Positions 1-8,464 of a stretch of DNA of 46,097 nt are shown here, one piece after another. Source of the DNA: JBAXEO01 sp964541375 (GTDB taxonomy: Bacteria > Actinomycetota > Coriobacteriia > Anaerosomatales > JAAXUF01); contig CAZIPT010000008.1 of the NCBI GenBank assembly GCA_964541375.1, positions 1 to 46,097 on the forward strand, in the 5' to 3' direction. The notes under the pieces were generated by a model. That model was not told the DNA's origin, ran no database searches, and saw only the letters and a program-made list of their open reading frames with translations. The position numbers and the translations under genes were made by a program. Position 1 is the stretch's first letter. Every line of letters starts with the position of its first letter.

Positions 1-380
1 CGGCTCGGATCCGCATCGCTTGCCATCTCTTCCCATGGAGCCTTGTCGGGGAGTGACTCTGCGAAGGCCCGACCCTCGTCGGTCAGGGTGTAGACGCGCT
101 TGCCGCCGACCTGCTCGCTCGTGACCATTCCCTGGTCCTCCAGCGCCTGCAGGGTGGGGTAGATTGAGCCCGCGCTAGGCGTCCATGCGCCGCCGCTCCG
201 TTCGGTGAGCTCCTGGATGATCTGGTAACCGTGCATGTCCTTCTCGGCGAGGAGCGCTATGACTGCGGGTTGAACGTCGCCGCGGCGGGCCTGGCTGCCC
301 ATACCCATGCCCATGAACTTCCCGGGGCCAAAGCCGCGGTGACCGCCGAACATTCCGTGATGCTTGCCGTGTGGATGCAT
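1..380 (-). CDS. PadR-family transcriptional regulator (3' end cut by window edge)
   Basis: Reading leftward from an ATG at 378-380, 126 codons are visible before the window ends, so the C-terminus is missing. The first 30 residues are rich in His, Gly and Met (MHPHGKHHGMFGG...). A PadR winged helix follows, with the typical strings ALLAEKDMHGYQI and GSIYPTLQALEDQGMV and a wing ending in RVYTLTDEGR. PadR proteins are dimeric repressors that usually control their own gene and an adjacent exporter or envelope gene. The His/Met-rich head could bind metal, but this is speculation. An inverted repeat lies just upstream of the start and suggests autoregulation. The family call is firm; the ligand and targets are unknown. 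Confidence 0.9.
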   Translation of the reverse strand, partial: MHPHGKHHGMFGGHRGFGPGKFMGMGMGSQARRGDVQPAVIALLAEKDMHGYQIIQELTERSGGAWTPSAGSIYPTLQALEDQGMVTSEQVGGKRVYTLTDEGRAFAESLPDKAPWEEMASDADPS

Positions 381-404
381 TGTTGGTGCCTCTCTCTCGA
401 AAGT

Positions 405-433
405 TCGCGATATATCGTGACTAGGTCGCGATA
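405..433. promoter_or_regulatory. Probable PadR operator (inverted and direct repeats)
   Basis: TATCGTGA (413-420) and TCGCGATA (426-433) form an 8-5-8 inverted repeat with one mismatch. TCGCGATA also occurs at 405-412, exactly 21 bp (two helical turns) from the second copy. A perfect palindrome CGATATATCG lies at 408-417. The element sits 25-53 bp upstream of the PadR start codon, where a self-repressing dimer would be expected to bind. Binding is inferred from symmetry and position only. Confidence 0.55.
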
Positions 434-640
434 AGAGCGAGAGGCGTGCCATGAGCACCGGGGAGTCGACGACCGGGCATCGCTCCACGCCTTCCCGAAA
501 CCGCAGGATCATCTCGGCCCGAAACATTTTCGAGATTTCTTTGCCGTTGCTGTAATAAACGCCGCCCCTTCTCCGTTGTACGGGTGAGAACGATGGCGAG
601 TCGGAGCTCAAAGGGGCCCGACCGGAGAAGGGAGAGAACG

Positions 641-1201
641 ATGAAGGCGAACAAGACGATGCTCAAGATGATGGTCCTGGTGGCACTTTCGACGATCGCG
701 TTCCTGTCACTGGCGACGGCGGCCTTCGCGGCCCAGCCTCCGGCAGGAGCGCTGGAAACCGCCAAGCCGTACGAGCTGGATGCCACCAAGCTCGAGATCG
801 CCAGCCCGGCAAAGCCGGAGTTCGAGTACCGGGCGATCCAGGATTCCGCACTTGAGGTCATCGGCGCTGCCGAGCCCGTCGAAGAGCATGTGGCGCAGCC
901 GGATGAGTTCGAGGACCTGCCCGCCGGCTCCGAAGGCGATGTGGGGGATGTCCCGGACGCAACCGACGAGAAGCTGGTTCCCGTGCACCAGACCGAGCAG
1001 CCCAGCACCGAGCCGACCAACCCCCCGATCCTCGTCCGGGTGACCGAGCAGTCCCACGACGACACCCCGACCTACATCCCGAGCCGCGACCACCTCGCCT
1101 TCACCGGCGGCCCCCAGGTCGCGTACCTCCTGGCCGGTGCGCTGATCATCGCCCTGGCGGCAGGCATGTTCTTCCTGGGCCGCAAGCAGGCCCAGCAGTA
1201 A
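641..1201 (+). CDS. Sortase substrate: secreted protein with LAFTG cell-wall sorting signal
   Basis: A 186-residue protein. The ATG at 641 is chosen because it follows a purine-rich ribosome site (GGGAGAG) and begins a signal peptide (KANK, then a hydrophobic run ending AAFA). The middle is acidic, proline-rich and apparently unstructured. The C-terminus is a textbook sorting signal: LAFTG at residues 152-156, a hydrophobic helix of about 20 residues, then a tail ending RKQAQQ. LAXTG is the pentapeptide typical of class E sortases in high-GC Gram-positives, and a sortase gene follows 138 bp downstream. The protein is therefore probably cleaved between Thr and Gly and attached to peptidoglycan. 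The function of its body is unknown. Confidence 0.82.
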   Translation: MKANKTMLKMMVLVALSTIAFLSLATAAFAAQPPAGALETAKPYELDATKLEIASPAKPEFEYRAIQDSALEVIGAAEPVEEHVAQPDEFEDLPAGSEGDVGDVPDATDEKLVPVHQTEQPSTEPTNPPILVRVTEQSHDDTPTYIPSRDHLAFTGGPQVAYLLAGALIIALAAGMFFLGRKQAQQ

Positions 1202-1216
1202 CAGCTCCAGTATCCG

Positions 1217-1244
1217 GCGGGGCCCCGCGCAGGCGGGGCCCCGC
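1217..1244 (+). terminator. GC-rich stem-loop after the sortase substrate gene
   Basis: GCGGGGCCCCGC occurs twice, at 1217-1228 and 1233-1244, separated by four bases. Each copy is itself a palindrome, so they can pair as one 12-bp stem or fold separately. It begins 16 bp after the stop codon. No T-tract follows, so it may be an attenuating or transcript-stabilising hairpin between substrate and sortase rather than a strong terminator. Confidence 0.45.
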
Positions 1245-1339
1245 TCGCGGGTCTCCTGACCCGCCGGATCGGAGGGCGCAAGCGCAAGAGACGCACCACC
1301 AGTCCGGCAGCACCCGAACACCAACCGGAGGCGAGAACG

Positions 1340-1936
1340 ATGAAGCTCCTGAGAACCGCTCGGATACCGGTCACCCTGGCCCTTCTGGCCGTCGGTGCGG
1401 CAGTGGCGCTCTACCCGCAGGTCACCGAATGGCGTTACGCCTGGGCGCAGCGGGCCATGGCCGACGAGGCGTTCGCCGCTTCATCGTCAGCGACGCCGAC
1501 TGCTTCGGCCGCTGCAGGAGCCGAGTCCGGGATGTCCATGCCCCGCGGCGCGGTCGCCCGGGTCGTCGTCTCGGCCATCGGCCTGGATGCATTCGTGGTC
1601 CAGGGAGTCGAGAAGGCGCAGCTCGACAAGGCTGTCGGCCACTATCCTGAGACCCCACTGCCGGGGGAGCAGGGAAACGCGGCACTCGCCGGGCACCGGA
1701 CCATGTTCGGCCACCCGTTCAGGCGGCTCGATGAGCTCAAGAGCGGTGACACCATTGAGACGTGGACGGCCAAGCGCCACGCCGTGTACCGGGTCGTGAA
1801 GATCGCGCGCGTCGACCCCGGCAACGTCGGCGTCATCGCTCCTTCCAAGGGGCACACCATCACGCTGACCACCTGCAATCCAGTGGGAAGCGCTCGCGAG
1901 CGGCTGGTCGTGACGGGTGAACTCGTCGCGAACTAG
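1340..1936 (+). CDS. Class E-type sortase
   Basis: A 198-residue membrane-anchored transpeptidase that joins LAXTG-type proteins to the cell wall. An N-terminal uncleaved signal/anchor (residues 8-25) is followed by an Ala/Ser/Thr linker and the sortase domain (about 70-198). The catalytic residues are visible: His119 in LAGHRTM, Cys179 in TLTTCNP and Arg188 in RERLVV. The ATG at 1340 is preceded by GGAGGCGAGAACG. The upstream neighbour ends in LAFTG, so enzyme and substrate are encoded as a dedicated pair. The sortase fold is certain; class E rests on size, genome type and the LAFTG partner. Confidence 0.93.
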   Translation: MKLLRTARIPVTLALLAVGAAVALYPQVTEWRYAWAQRAMADEAFAASSSATPTASAAAGAESGMSMPRGAVARVVVSAIGLDAFVVQGVEKAQLDKAVGHYPETPLPGEQGNAALAGHRTMFGHPFRRLDELKSGDTIETWTAKRHAVYRVVKIARVDPGNVGVIAPSKGHTITLTTCNPVGSARERLVVTGELVAN

Positions 1937-1991
1937 TCGCCGTCAGACCGCTGACGCGGTACATTCGTGCGGACACGAGAAGGTGGGACTC

Positions 1992-3659
1992 GTGAGGGAA
2001 CAGATCGATTCTCAGCTGGTGGGACTCGCGCAGGCCGGCGACGCCGAGGCGTACGGTCGACTCTTCGAGCGCTATCAGTCCAAGATCTACAACTTCGCCT
2101 ACTCGATTCTGGGTCACGCCGAGGATGCCCGAGACGTCACGCAGGACGCGTTCATCCGCGTATTCGAGGCGCTCCCGGGCAAGCAGGACCTGGAGTTCTC
2201 CCCGTACGTCTATCGGACCGCCCGCAATCTCGCCTACGACGTGGCCCGCGCACGCGGGCGCTTCATTGGCGACTCCCAGACCGCGCTCGACGCGCAGTCG
2301 GAGGACGGGCTGGACGCCGCGCCCGAGGACTCGAGCCTCTTCAAAGAGCAGCAAGCCAAGGTGCGGGCCGCCATCACTGCGCTACCGACTGACTACCGAG
2401 CGGTCCTCACGCTGCGAGAGATCGACGAGATGTCGTATCAGCAGATCGCGGACTCTCTCGGCATGCCCAAAAACACCGTGGGCGTGATGATCTCGCGCGC
2501 GCGTCTCAAGTTTCGGGGGGCGTTTCGGATGCAATACGTTGACGCCGACAAGCTCGCCGCCGAGTGCAAGGACATGCTCCCGAAGCTCTCGGCCTACATA
2601 GATGGAGAACTGAAGCCGGGAGAGGTCGCTTCGGTCGAGGAGCATCTAGGTGGGTGCCCGCTGTGCCGGCTCGCCGTTGACGAGATGCGCGAGGCGACCC
2701 GCAGCTACCGAGCGTTCATCCCGCTGATCCCGCCGGCCGCCCTGAAGGCGGACGTGTTCTCGAGGTTCCTGCATTCGCCGGTGTCGTCCGGGGCCAGCGG
2801 CGCCGATCAGGCGGCCACAGGCGACGGGGGAGCGACACCCGGGGGTACGGAGACCTCGGGCGCGCAAGGGAGAGTCGACCCGGGGAGCAGGGGTCACGTC
2901 GATGGCCCCTTGGCTGAGGGCGACGGTGGGGCGGCGAGTGCCGACGGTCGCGGCGGCGGTGCCGATCAGTCCGCCGAGACTGACCTTTCCCAGCAGACCG
3001 TCAAGTCGCTCAAGCTGAAGAAGGCGCTGAAGTCGCCCGTTCTGTGGGCGCTTGTCGGCACGGGGCTACTCCTACTGATGCTTGGCGGATGGCGCTTGAC
3101 CGCAGGCCGAAACGGTGGTGTCGACCCGTCCGCAGGCGCGGGGTCCCAGGCCGGGTCCGCGATGACCGGCCTGTCCTCACGGCTCATCGCTTCGGCGGTG
3201 TCGGCGACTTCAACGATGGGCTCCTCGGCGAGCATCCAGACGGAGGTGGCGACCGATCTGACCGGGGACGTCGCGGCCCCGCCGATCCCGTCGCGGACAT
3301 CGCCGAGCGATGGCGCGTTGGTGTCCAGCGACCACGTCACCCTGCGCTGGCACTCCGTCATCGACCCGAGCGGCGTGAACTACGGAGTCGAGGTGCAACA
3401 GTGGATCGGTGGTGGCGAGGGATGGCAGGGAATGGCCACGAAGACGACCGCCGAAGACCACCTGTACACCTCGGTGCCGCTCAAGATCCGTTGGCGCCTG
3501 TGGGCGGTTGACGGCGCGGGTAATCGCAGCGCCAAGTCGTCGTGGTGGTTGGTCGTGCGTGCGGCCGACAGCGGCGGCGGGAAGGCCGCGCCCTCCACGA
3601 CGCCAACGCCTTCCGGGCAAGTCATGGTGCCCTACATCCCTGTCGCCCCACTGCGGTAG
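1992..3659 (+). CDS. ECF sigma factor fused to zinc anti-sigma domain, TM helix and extracellular FN3-like domain
   Basis: GTG at 1992 (555 residues) is preferred because GAGAAGGTGG lies just upstream; the reading frame also opens at 1917, inside the sortase end. Order of parts: sigma region 2 (about 20-90, with DVTQDAFIRVF), sigma region 4 (about 122-175, ending GMPKNTVGVMISRARLKFR), and a zinc anti-sigma motif (188-226; Cys192, His218, Cys222, Cys225). After these come a long Gly/Ala/Asp-rich linker, one membrane helix (about 349-367) and an outer domain (432-524) resembling FN3, with a Pro/Thr-rich tail. Sigma and anti-sigma are normally separate proteins. Here one chain would hold the sigma domain at the membrane, with a sensor outside. 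Release by proteolysis is plausible but inferred. Confidence 0.85.
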   Translation: MREQIDSQLVGLAQAGDAEAYGRLFERYQSKIYNFAYSILGHAEDARDVTQDAFIRVFEALPGKQDLEFSPYVYRTARNLAYDVARARGRFIGDSQTALDAQSEDGLDAAPEDSSLFKEQQAKVRAAITALPTDYRAVLTLREIDEMSYQQIADSLGMPKNTVGVMISRARLKFRGAFRMQYVDADKLAAECKDMLPKLSAYIDGELKPGEVASVEEHLGGCPLCRLAVDEMREATRSYRAFIPLIPPAALKADVFSRFLHSPVSSGASGADQAATGDGGATPGGTETSGAQGRVDPGSRGHVDGPLAEGDGGAASADGRGGGADQSAETDLSQQTVKSLKLKKALKSPVLWALVGTGLLLLMLGGWRLTAGRNGGVDPSAGAGSQAGSAMTGLSSRLIASAVSATSTMGSSASIQTEVATDLTGDVAAPPIPSRTSPSDGALVSSDHVTLRWHSVIDPSGVNYGVEVQQWIGGGEGWQGMATKTTAEDHLYTSVPLKIRWRLWAVDGAGNRSAKSSWWLVVRAADSGGGKAAPSTTPTPSGQVMVPYIPVAPLR

Positions 3660-3870
3660 GACCCAGCAGGCGCCAAGGTCCGATCAGTCCTTCGTGGGGC
3701 TGATAGCGCGGGCCTTGATCGTGTAGATGCTCGTCAACGAGCCGGTGCTCGCCGAGCCCGCACAGAGTTGACCGTGCGCGAAGCCGAGGAGGTCTTCGAC
3801 GAGTAGCATGCTTGTTGGGCGGCGAGAGGTAGACTCTTCGAAGTGGTCGGTCGGCAGGAGGGGGAGCGCG

Positions 3871-4176
3871 GTGAGCGACGAGTGGATGGATCACATCAGG
3901 TGGTCTTACGTGCGCGGGATCAAGGCGCTCGCCCAGAATCGGGGGTACGCCCTTGTCGGCCTGAGGGAGCCGGGACCAGACGCCGAACTCGAAGGCTACA
4001 TGGAATCCGAATGGGGCTCCGAGGATGCCGAGCCCGAGCTTTACCTGCTGCTCGAGCAGGCCACGGGGAAGCGGCTGTTCGCCGAAGGGGCCACCCTCGG
4101 CCAGATCGAGGACTTCCTGAGCGATGGCTCCGGCGACGACGGAGCGGCCCTCGAAACATCTGACGACCGGGCCTAG
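3871..4176 (+). CDS. Small acidic protein of unknown function
   Basis: A 101-residue protein starting at GTG 3871, eight bases after AGGAGG (3857-3862). It is cytoplasmic with no signal peptide or membrane segment. It is strongly acidic in its second half (ESEWGSEDAEPELYLLLEQA and a C-terminal Asp-rich tail), and its N-terminal half is helical and more basic. I recognise no family. It is flanked by the sigma-factor fusion upstream and an L,D-transpeptidase downstream and seems to be transcribed alone. The stretch 3660-3856 upstream shows no supported gene. Confidence 0.6.
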   Translation: MSDEWMDHIRWSYVRGIKALAQNRGYALVGLREPGPDAELEGYMESEWGSEDAEPELYLLLEQATGKRLFAEGATLGQIEDFLSDGSGDDGAALETSDDRA

Positions 4177-4246
4177 GCGTCGGCCACGGGGGGCCTGAGG
4201 GCGGAAACCGTAGACAAATCGACAACCGAATATTGCGGATTCCTAA

Positions 4247-4274
4247 TGAACGCGGTTCGAGCGGGGCATATACT
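4247..4274 (+). promoter_or_regulatory. Candidate promoter of the L,D-transpeptidase gene
   Basis: TATACT at 4269-4274 is a close match to the -10 hexamer in otherwise GC-rich DNA. TGAACG at 4247-4252, 16 bp upstream, could serve as a weak -35. The surrounding 4215-4275 is unusually AT-rich. The start codon lies 42 bp downstream. Confidence 0.35.
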
Positions 4275-4315
4275 GCTCTGAAGAAACCTGCTTAGTATCG
4301 ACGAATTGGACGTCC

Positions 4316-5377
4316 ATGAAGTCCCCCAGCATCCTGAATAGAGTCCTGATCGTTCTGCTCGCCACGCTTCTCATCATGGCGTCGGCCTCTCTTGCGTGGG
4401 GGGTAGTCTTCGACTACCAGTCGCGTGGTCTGGTCCCGCAGGGGGTCTCGGTCGCGGGGCAGGATCTCAGCGGCATGACCGCTGAGCAGGCGCGTACTAC
4501 GATCGAAGAGGCGGTCTCCAGCCCCATGCTGCGCACCGTCACCATCACCGGTGACGGCAAGACGTGGACGCTTGATCCCAAGGGCATCGTGGCGATCGAC
4601 GCCGATTCGATGGTCGCCGCGGCCTACTCTCCACGGCGGACTGCTACGCTCGCCGCGCGTCTCGACAGCCAGTTGTCGGGCACCCCGCTTCCTGCTGACG
4701 TGGCGCCGATCTTCTCCGTCGACACGACCGCGATAGCGGCATGGGTCGCACAGGCGGCAAAACAGGTGGACCGTAAGCCGATAAACGCGACGCGCGAGAT
4801 CGTGAAGTACAAGTTCGAGATCACCACGTCCACGCCGGGCGCAACCGTCGATCAGGGCGCTGCGATCCAGAAGATATCCGAGTCCCTCTCGGCGGACGCA
4901 GCCCTGTCGTCGGCCAGTCGCGAGGTGACCCTGCCCATCACGTTCACCGCAGCCAAGGTCACGGAGTCCAGCTTCAAGAAGGCGATCATCGTGTCGCTGC
5001 CGGAGTGCAAGATACGTCTGTACAACGGCTCCAAGCTGGTCAAGACGTACCGCTGCGCGCCGGGCCGTCCCGGGTTCCCAACGCCGCAGGGCGATTTCGT
5101 GGTTGATAGCAAACTCGCCAATGCGCCGTGGATCAACCCCGGCACGGCCTGGGCAGCCGGAATGCCGCCGAGCATTCCGCCGGGCCCGTCCAATCCGATG
5201 GGCGTGCGCAAGATCGGCATCAACTACTCCGGCGTCTTCATGCACGGGATCCCCGCCAGCGAATACGACAGCATCGGCACACACGCGAGCCACGGCTGCA
5301 TGCGCATGATGCCGAGCGATGTGGCCGACCTCTTCAATCGCGTGTATATCGGTATGCCGGTCTACATCCGCGGCTAA
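4316..5377 (+). CDS. L,D-transpeptidase (YkuD) with N-terminal peptidoglycan-binding-like domain
   Basis: A 353-residue exported enzyme that makes 3-3 cross-links in peptidoglycan or attaches proteins to it. An N-terminal signal/anchor (residues 10-30) is followed by a region resembling the VanW-associated putative peptidoglycan-binding domain (about 36-205, with QDLSGMTAEQA). The YkuD catalytic domain spans about 225-353. The active-site signature is complete: His310 in MHGIPAS and Cys328 in SHGCMRM. It is one of two YkuD proteins in the window; the other, at 27274-27999, has a different N-terminal domain. The DedA gene follows 12 bp later, so the two may be cotranscribed. Confidence 0.93.
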   Translation: MKSPSILNRVLIVLLATLLIMASASLAWGVVFDYQSRGLVPQGVSVAGQDLSGMTAEQARTTIEEAVSSPMLRTVTITGDGKTWTLDPKGIVAIDADSMVAAAYSPRRTATLAARLDSQLSGTPLPADVAPIFSVDTTAIAAWVAQAAKQVDRKPINATREIVKYKFEITTSTPGATVDQGAAIQKISESLSADAALSSASREVTLPITFTAAKVTESSFKKAIIVSLPECKIRLYNGSKLVKTYRCAPGRPGFPTPQGDFVVDSKLANAPWINPGTAWAAGMPPSIPPGPSNPMGVRKIGINYSGVFMHGIPASEYDSIGTHASHGCMRMMPSDVADLFNRVYIGMPVYIRG

Positions 5378-5389
5378 GGTGCGCCGCTC

Positions 5390-6043
5390 GTGAGAGTCGC
5401 TGGCGGTTCGGCTGCGCTCGCGGGGTTCGTGTTGCACTACGGCTACCTCGCGATGGGTGCGGCCGTGCTCGCCGAGAACCTCGGCCTCCCCGTGCCCGGA
5501 GAGACGGCGGTCTTCATCGCCTCAGGCGCCGCGGCGACGGGCCGTCTGAATGTGTTCGTCGTTTGGCTGGTCGCCGTCTGCGCTGCAATCATCGGTGACA
5601 ACATAGGCTTCGCTCTCGGGCACTTTGGAGGCAAGCCATTCTTCCTTCGTCTCGGCCCGCGATTCGGCGTGAGCCACGAGAACTATGCGGTCACCGAGCG
5701 GTTCTTCGATCGGTATGGCGGGCCGGCCGTAGCGATCGCGCGCTTCGTCCCAGTGGTACGGGTGGTCGCGGCGATAACCGCCGGGGCCTCGGGCATGAGG
5801 TGGAGGCATTTCCTGCCCTGGCAGGCCGCGGGAGCGTGTCTCTGGGCAGCCTATGCCGTCATCGTGGGCTACTTCGGGGACAGGGCACTGAACTTCGCAA
5901 GGCCCATGCTGATCGAGGAGTTCGGCAGGTGGTGGCCTTTCGTGACCGTGGCTGCGGTGCTGTTGGCGCTGGCGACGGTGTCGCTCGTCTCGCACCTGCT
6001 GGCTCGTCGGGTGGCGCGGACACTACCTCCTCCTTCGCGCTAG
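5390..6043 (+). CDS. DedA-family membrane protein
   Basis: A 217-residue polytopic membrane protein with a GTG start 12 bp after the transpeptidase. Family hallmarks are the re-entrant-like segment ENLGLPVPGETAV near the N-terminus, GDNIGFALGHFGG, and the FVPVVRVVAAITAGASGM segment with its conserved Arg residues. DedA proteins act as envelope transporters or lipid scramblases; undecaprenyl-phosphate recycling is an established role for some members. Next to a peptidoglycan transpeptidase, a wall-lipid role is reasonable but not shown. Confidence 0.9.
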   Translation: MRVAGGSAALAGFVLHYGYLAMGAAVLAENLGLPVPGETAVFIASGAAATGRLNVFVVWLVAVCAAIIGDNIGFALGHFGGKPFFLRLGPRFGVSHENYAVTERFFDRYGGPAVAIARFVPVVRVVAAITAGASGMRWRHFLPWQAAGACLWAAYAVIVGYFGDRALNFARPMLIEEFGRWWPFVTVAAVLLALATVSLVSHLLARRVARTLPPPSR

Positions 6044-6117
6044 GAGGCGCTCGCTCGGGGAGGCCGGCGGACGGCGAGGCGGCATGACGGCCGTCGACCG
6101 AACCAGTGCGGGAAGCG

Positions 6118-7068
6118 CTAGAGCCACCTGATGCAGTCGTACCTGATCCATCCGCCGCGGCTGTTCCCACCCCAGGCGACCGGCACGTACTTCCGACCCC
6201 TCCGGGTCACGACCGGTCCGGTCACCCGGACGATGCCACCCTTCTTTGGGGACGGACTTCGTTTTGTGCGGATAGTCGCGTTCCACAGCTGGGTGCTCTT
6301 GCGGACACGCGCACGGGTGTAGTAGGTGCCAGGCACCGCGAGCGGGTCTCCGAAGTTGGAGAGGTAGATCTTCCAGAAGTTCGCGTTGCCGCTACACGAT
6401 TGTCCGGAAAGGTCGGCGTAGGGAACCTTGGCGCCGATGCTCGGGTTGTAGATGTAGAGCTTGTAGGTGGAGATGCTCCGCATGGTGAGCCTCACACCGG
6501 CCACGGTGTAGACCAGCCCCGGGGTCCAGAGCGGACGGATGGTGGACTTGGTGGTCCCGTATCCGTCCAGGCGCTGGGCCGCATACCAGATCTGGTTTCC
6601 GAAGCCCTTGTACTGCTGGAGCCGCACGCCGCTGTCGGGGCATCCCATTCCAACAGCCCAGTCCAGAGTGGCGTTGGGGCTCGTCACGAGCGTGGTGCGA
6701 GTGAGCAGGCTCTGCTCCTTCTGCAGCATGGTCAACATGACTTTGGGGTTGATCTGCCAGGCCTGACAGGCCTCGTAGATGATCGTTGCAGCGGTCGCCG
6801 TCTTCCCGCCGTCGTGCCGAGGGAAGGACATCGACTTCAGTGGGCCGGTCTTGGAATCGAGGAACGTCTGTATTCCAGCCGCAGACATGGACGTGTAGTC
6901 ACGCATGTTCCCGTCGGAGATGACGTTCTCGGGGTTGAATGTGGCGGCGAAAGCCGGCATCGCCAACGAGAGGGCGAGGCCGAACGAGAGGGCCGCTAAG
7001 ATGACGCTCGACAATCTGCGCGGATCGAGCCGTTTGGCACCACCGTGCACACGAGTCATGAAACCCAC
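6118..7068 (-). CDS. Secreted lysozyme-like protein, paralogue 1
   Basis: About 316 residues from GTG 7068; ATG 7059 is an equally possible start. It has a Sec signal peptide (ending AMPAFA), then a helical domain of about 200 residues. That domain has INPKVMLTMLQKEQSLLTRT and KGFGNQIWYAAQRLDGYG, which resemble the glutamate-bearing helix of transglycosylase/lysozyme folds. The C-terminal 70 residues are basic and beta-rich and differ from those of the paralogue at 15793-16842. A cell-wall hydrolase or wall-binding role is inferred. It converges on DedA and diverges from the permease at 7269. Confidence 0.75.
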   Translation of the reverse strand: MGFMTRVHGGAKRLDPRRLSSVILAALSFGLALSLAMPAFAATFNPENVISDGNMRDYTSMSAAGIQTFLDSKTGPLKSMSFPRHDGGKTATAATIIYEACQAWQINPKVMLTMLQKEQSLLTRTTLVTSPNATLDWAVGMGCPDSGVRLQQYKGFGNQIWYAAQRLDGYGTTKSTIRPLWTPGLVYTVAGVRLTMRSISTYKLYIYNPSIGAKVPYADLSGQSCSGNANFWKIYLSNFGDPLAVPGTYYTRARVRKSTQLWNATIRTKRSPSPKKGGIVRVTGPVVTRRGRKYVPVAWGGNSRGGWIRYDCIRWL

Positions 7069-7268
7069 CCATCCTTGCCCCTGGAACTACAGTATCGGCA
7101 GCGAGGATTGGCCCGGCGTTGAGGCGGCATTGAGTTCAGGTTGAGTCTGAGCCGATCATCGCACCCTCGTCCCGGCTGATCCTGGTGCCGCGGACAGGTG
7201 CGCCCGGAACGGTGGCGGGGGTATAACACACACGACTTCGGCGCTCTGCGAGAGCATGAGGCGGACTT

Positions 7269-8459
7269 GTGAACCTTCTCGGCCAGCTTGGTCGCGCACT
7301 GGCAATGAGCGCGGCGATGACGTGGGAGATCCTCTGGGCGCTGATTCTGGGGTTCGCCCTCTCGGCGGTCGTGCGCGCCGTCGTTCGCCGAGAAGACATC
7401 GCCCGCACTCTGGGCGACGACTCTCCCAAGTCGCTCGGCTCGGCGACGCTCCTGGGGGCCGCGTCGTCTTCTTGCTCGTATGCGGCCGTGGCGTTGGCGC
7501 GCTCGCTCTTCCGCAAGGGCGCGGGCTTCTCGGCGGCGATGGCCTTCGAAATCGCCTCGACCAACCTGGTCATCGAACTCGGCATCATCATCTGGCTGCT
7601 GCTGGGCTGGCAGTTCACCCTCGCTGAGTTCGTGGGTGGCGTGGTGATGATCGTGGTCGTCGGCGTGCTGTTTCGCCTGTTCCTGAAGCCACAGCTCATC
7701 GGAGAGGCGCGCAAGCAAGCCGACAAGGGCGTGGCCGGCTCGATGGAGGGTCATGCCGCCATGGACATGAGTGTCCGGGCGGAGGGCACGATCTGGCAGC
7801 GGCTCTTCTCGGCGGAGGGGTTCACGGCGGTGGCCGGCGTGTTCGTCATGGAGTGGGCGGCGGTGCTGCGCGACGTCGTCATCGGCCTGCTGATCGCCGG
7901 CGCCATCGCCGCATGGGTGCCGATGACGTTCTGGGAGCGCTTCTTCTTCGAGGGCCACGGCATCTGGTCGCTGATATGGGGCCCGATCATCGGACCGGTC
8001 GTGGCGATACTCAGCTTCGTCTGCTCGATCGGCAACGTGCCGCTTGCGGCGGTGCTGTGGAACGGCGGCATCAGCTTTGGCGGCGTCATCAGCTTCCTCT
8101 ACGCCGACCTGCTGATCATCCCGATCCTCAACATCTACCGAAAGTACTACGGCGCCAAGATGACGCTCGTGCTGCTGGCGGTGTTCTACTCGGCGATGGT
8201 GCTCGCGGGCTGGATCGTCGAGATCGTGTTCGGCGCATTGGGGCTGGTGCCGACGACGCGCGCGGCGACGGTGGTCGAGGCCACGATCGCGTGGAACTAC
8301 ACGACGGTGCTCAATATCGCGTTCCTGGCGCTGGCCGCCGTGCTGCTCTGGAGGTTCTTCAGCACCGGCGGTCGGCAGATGCTCAGCATGATGGGCGGCG
8401 CGCCGATGGATCCGACAGCCGAGTCCGACGGCGGGCACGACCACGCGATGCAGATGTGA
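7269..8459 (+). CDS. Membrane permease of the DUF318/UPF0718 (YraQ/ArsP-like) family
   Basis: A 396-residue protein with a GTG start and about eight to ten hydrophobic helices in two related halves. Each half carries a Cys-containing signature: SSSCSY at 67-71 and VCSIGNVPLA at 251-260, as in the YraQ/ArsP permease family. A cytoplasmic loop (about 140-180) is rich in Met and His (GHAAMDMS), and the tail ends GGHDHAMQM, suggesting possible metal contact. ArsP members export trivalent organoarsenicals; for most others the substrate is unknown. No arsenic genes are nearby, so no substrate is assigned. Confidence 0.82.
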   Translation: MNLLGQLGRALAMSAAMTWEILWALILGFALSAVVRAVVRREDIARTLGDDSPKSLGSATLLGAASSSCSYAAVALARSLFRKGAGFSAAMAFEIASTNLVIELGIIIWLLLGWQFTLAEFVGGVVMIVVVGVLFRLFLKPQLIGEARKQADKGVAGSMEGHAAMDMSVRAEGTIWQRLFSAEGFTAVAGVFVMEWAAVLRDVVIGLLIAGAIAAWVPMTFWERFFFEGHGIWSLIWGPIIGPVVAILSFVCSIGNVPLAAVLWNGGISFGGVISFLYADLLIIPILNIYRKYYGAKMTLVLLAVFYSAMVLAGWIVEIVFGALGLVPTTRAATVVEATIAWNYTTVLNIAFLALAAVLLWRFFSTGGRQMLSMMGGAPMDPTAESDGGHDHAMQM

Positions 8460-8464
8460 AAGCG

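Noticed and set aside
3727..3805. Two short peptides (14 and 10 codons) ending in acidic residues, possibly a remnant of a longer gene
   Set aside because: They are too short, have no ribosome sites and no recognised family; the region 3660-3856 is left without a gene.
7056..8444. 462-codon open frame on the minus strand
   Set aside because: It is antisense to the permease; the product is His/Arg/Asp-rich and has no recognisable fold.
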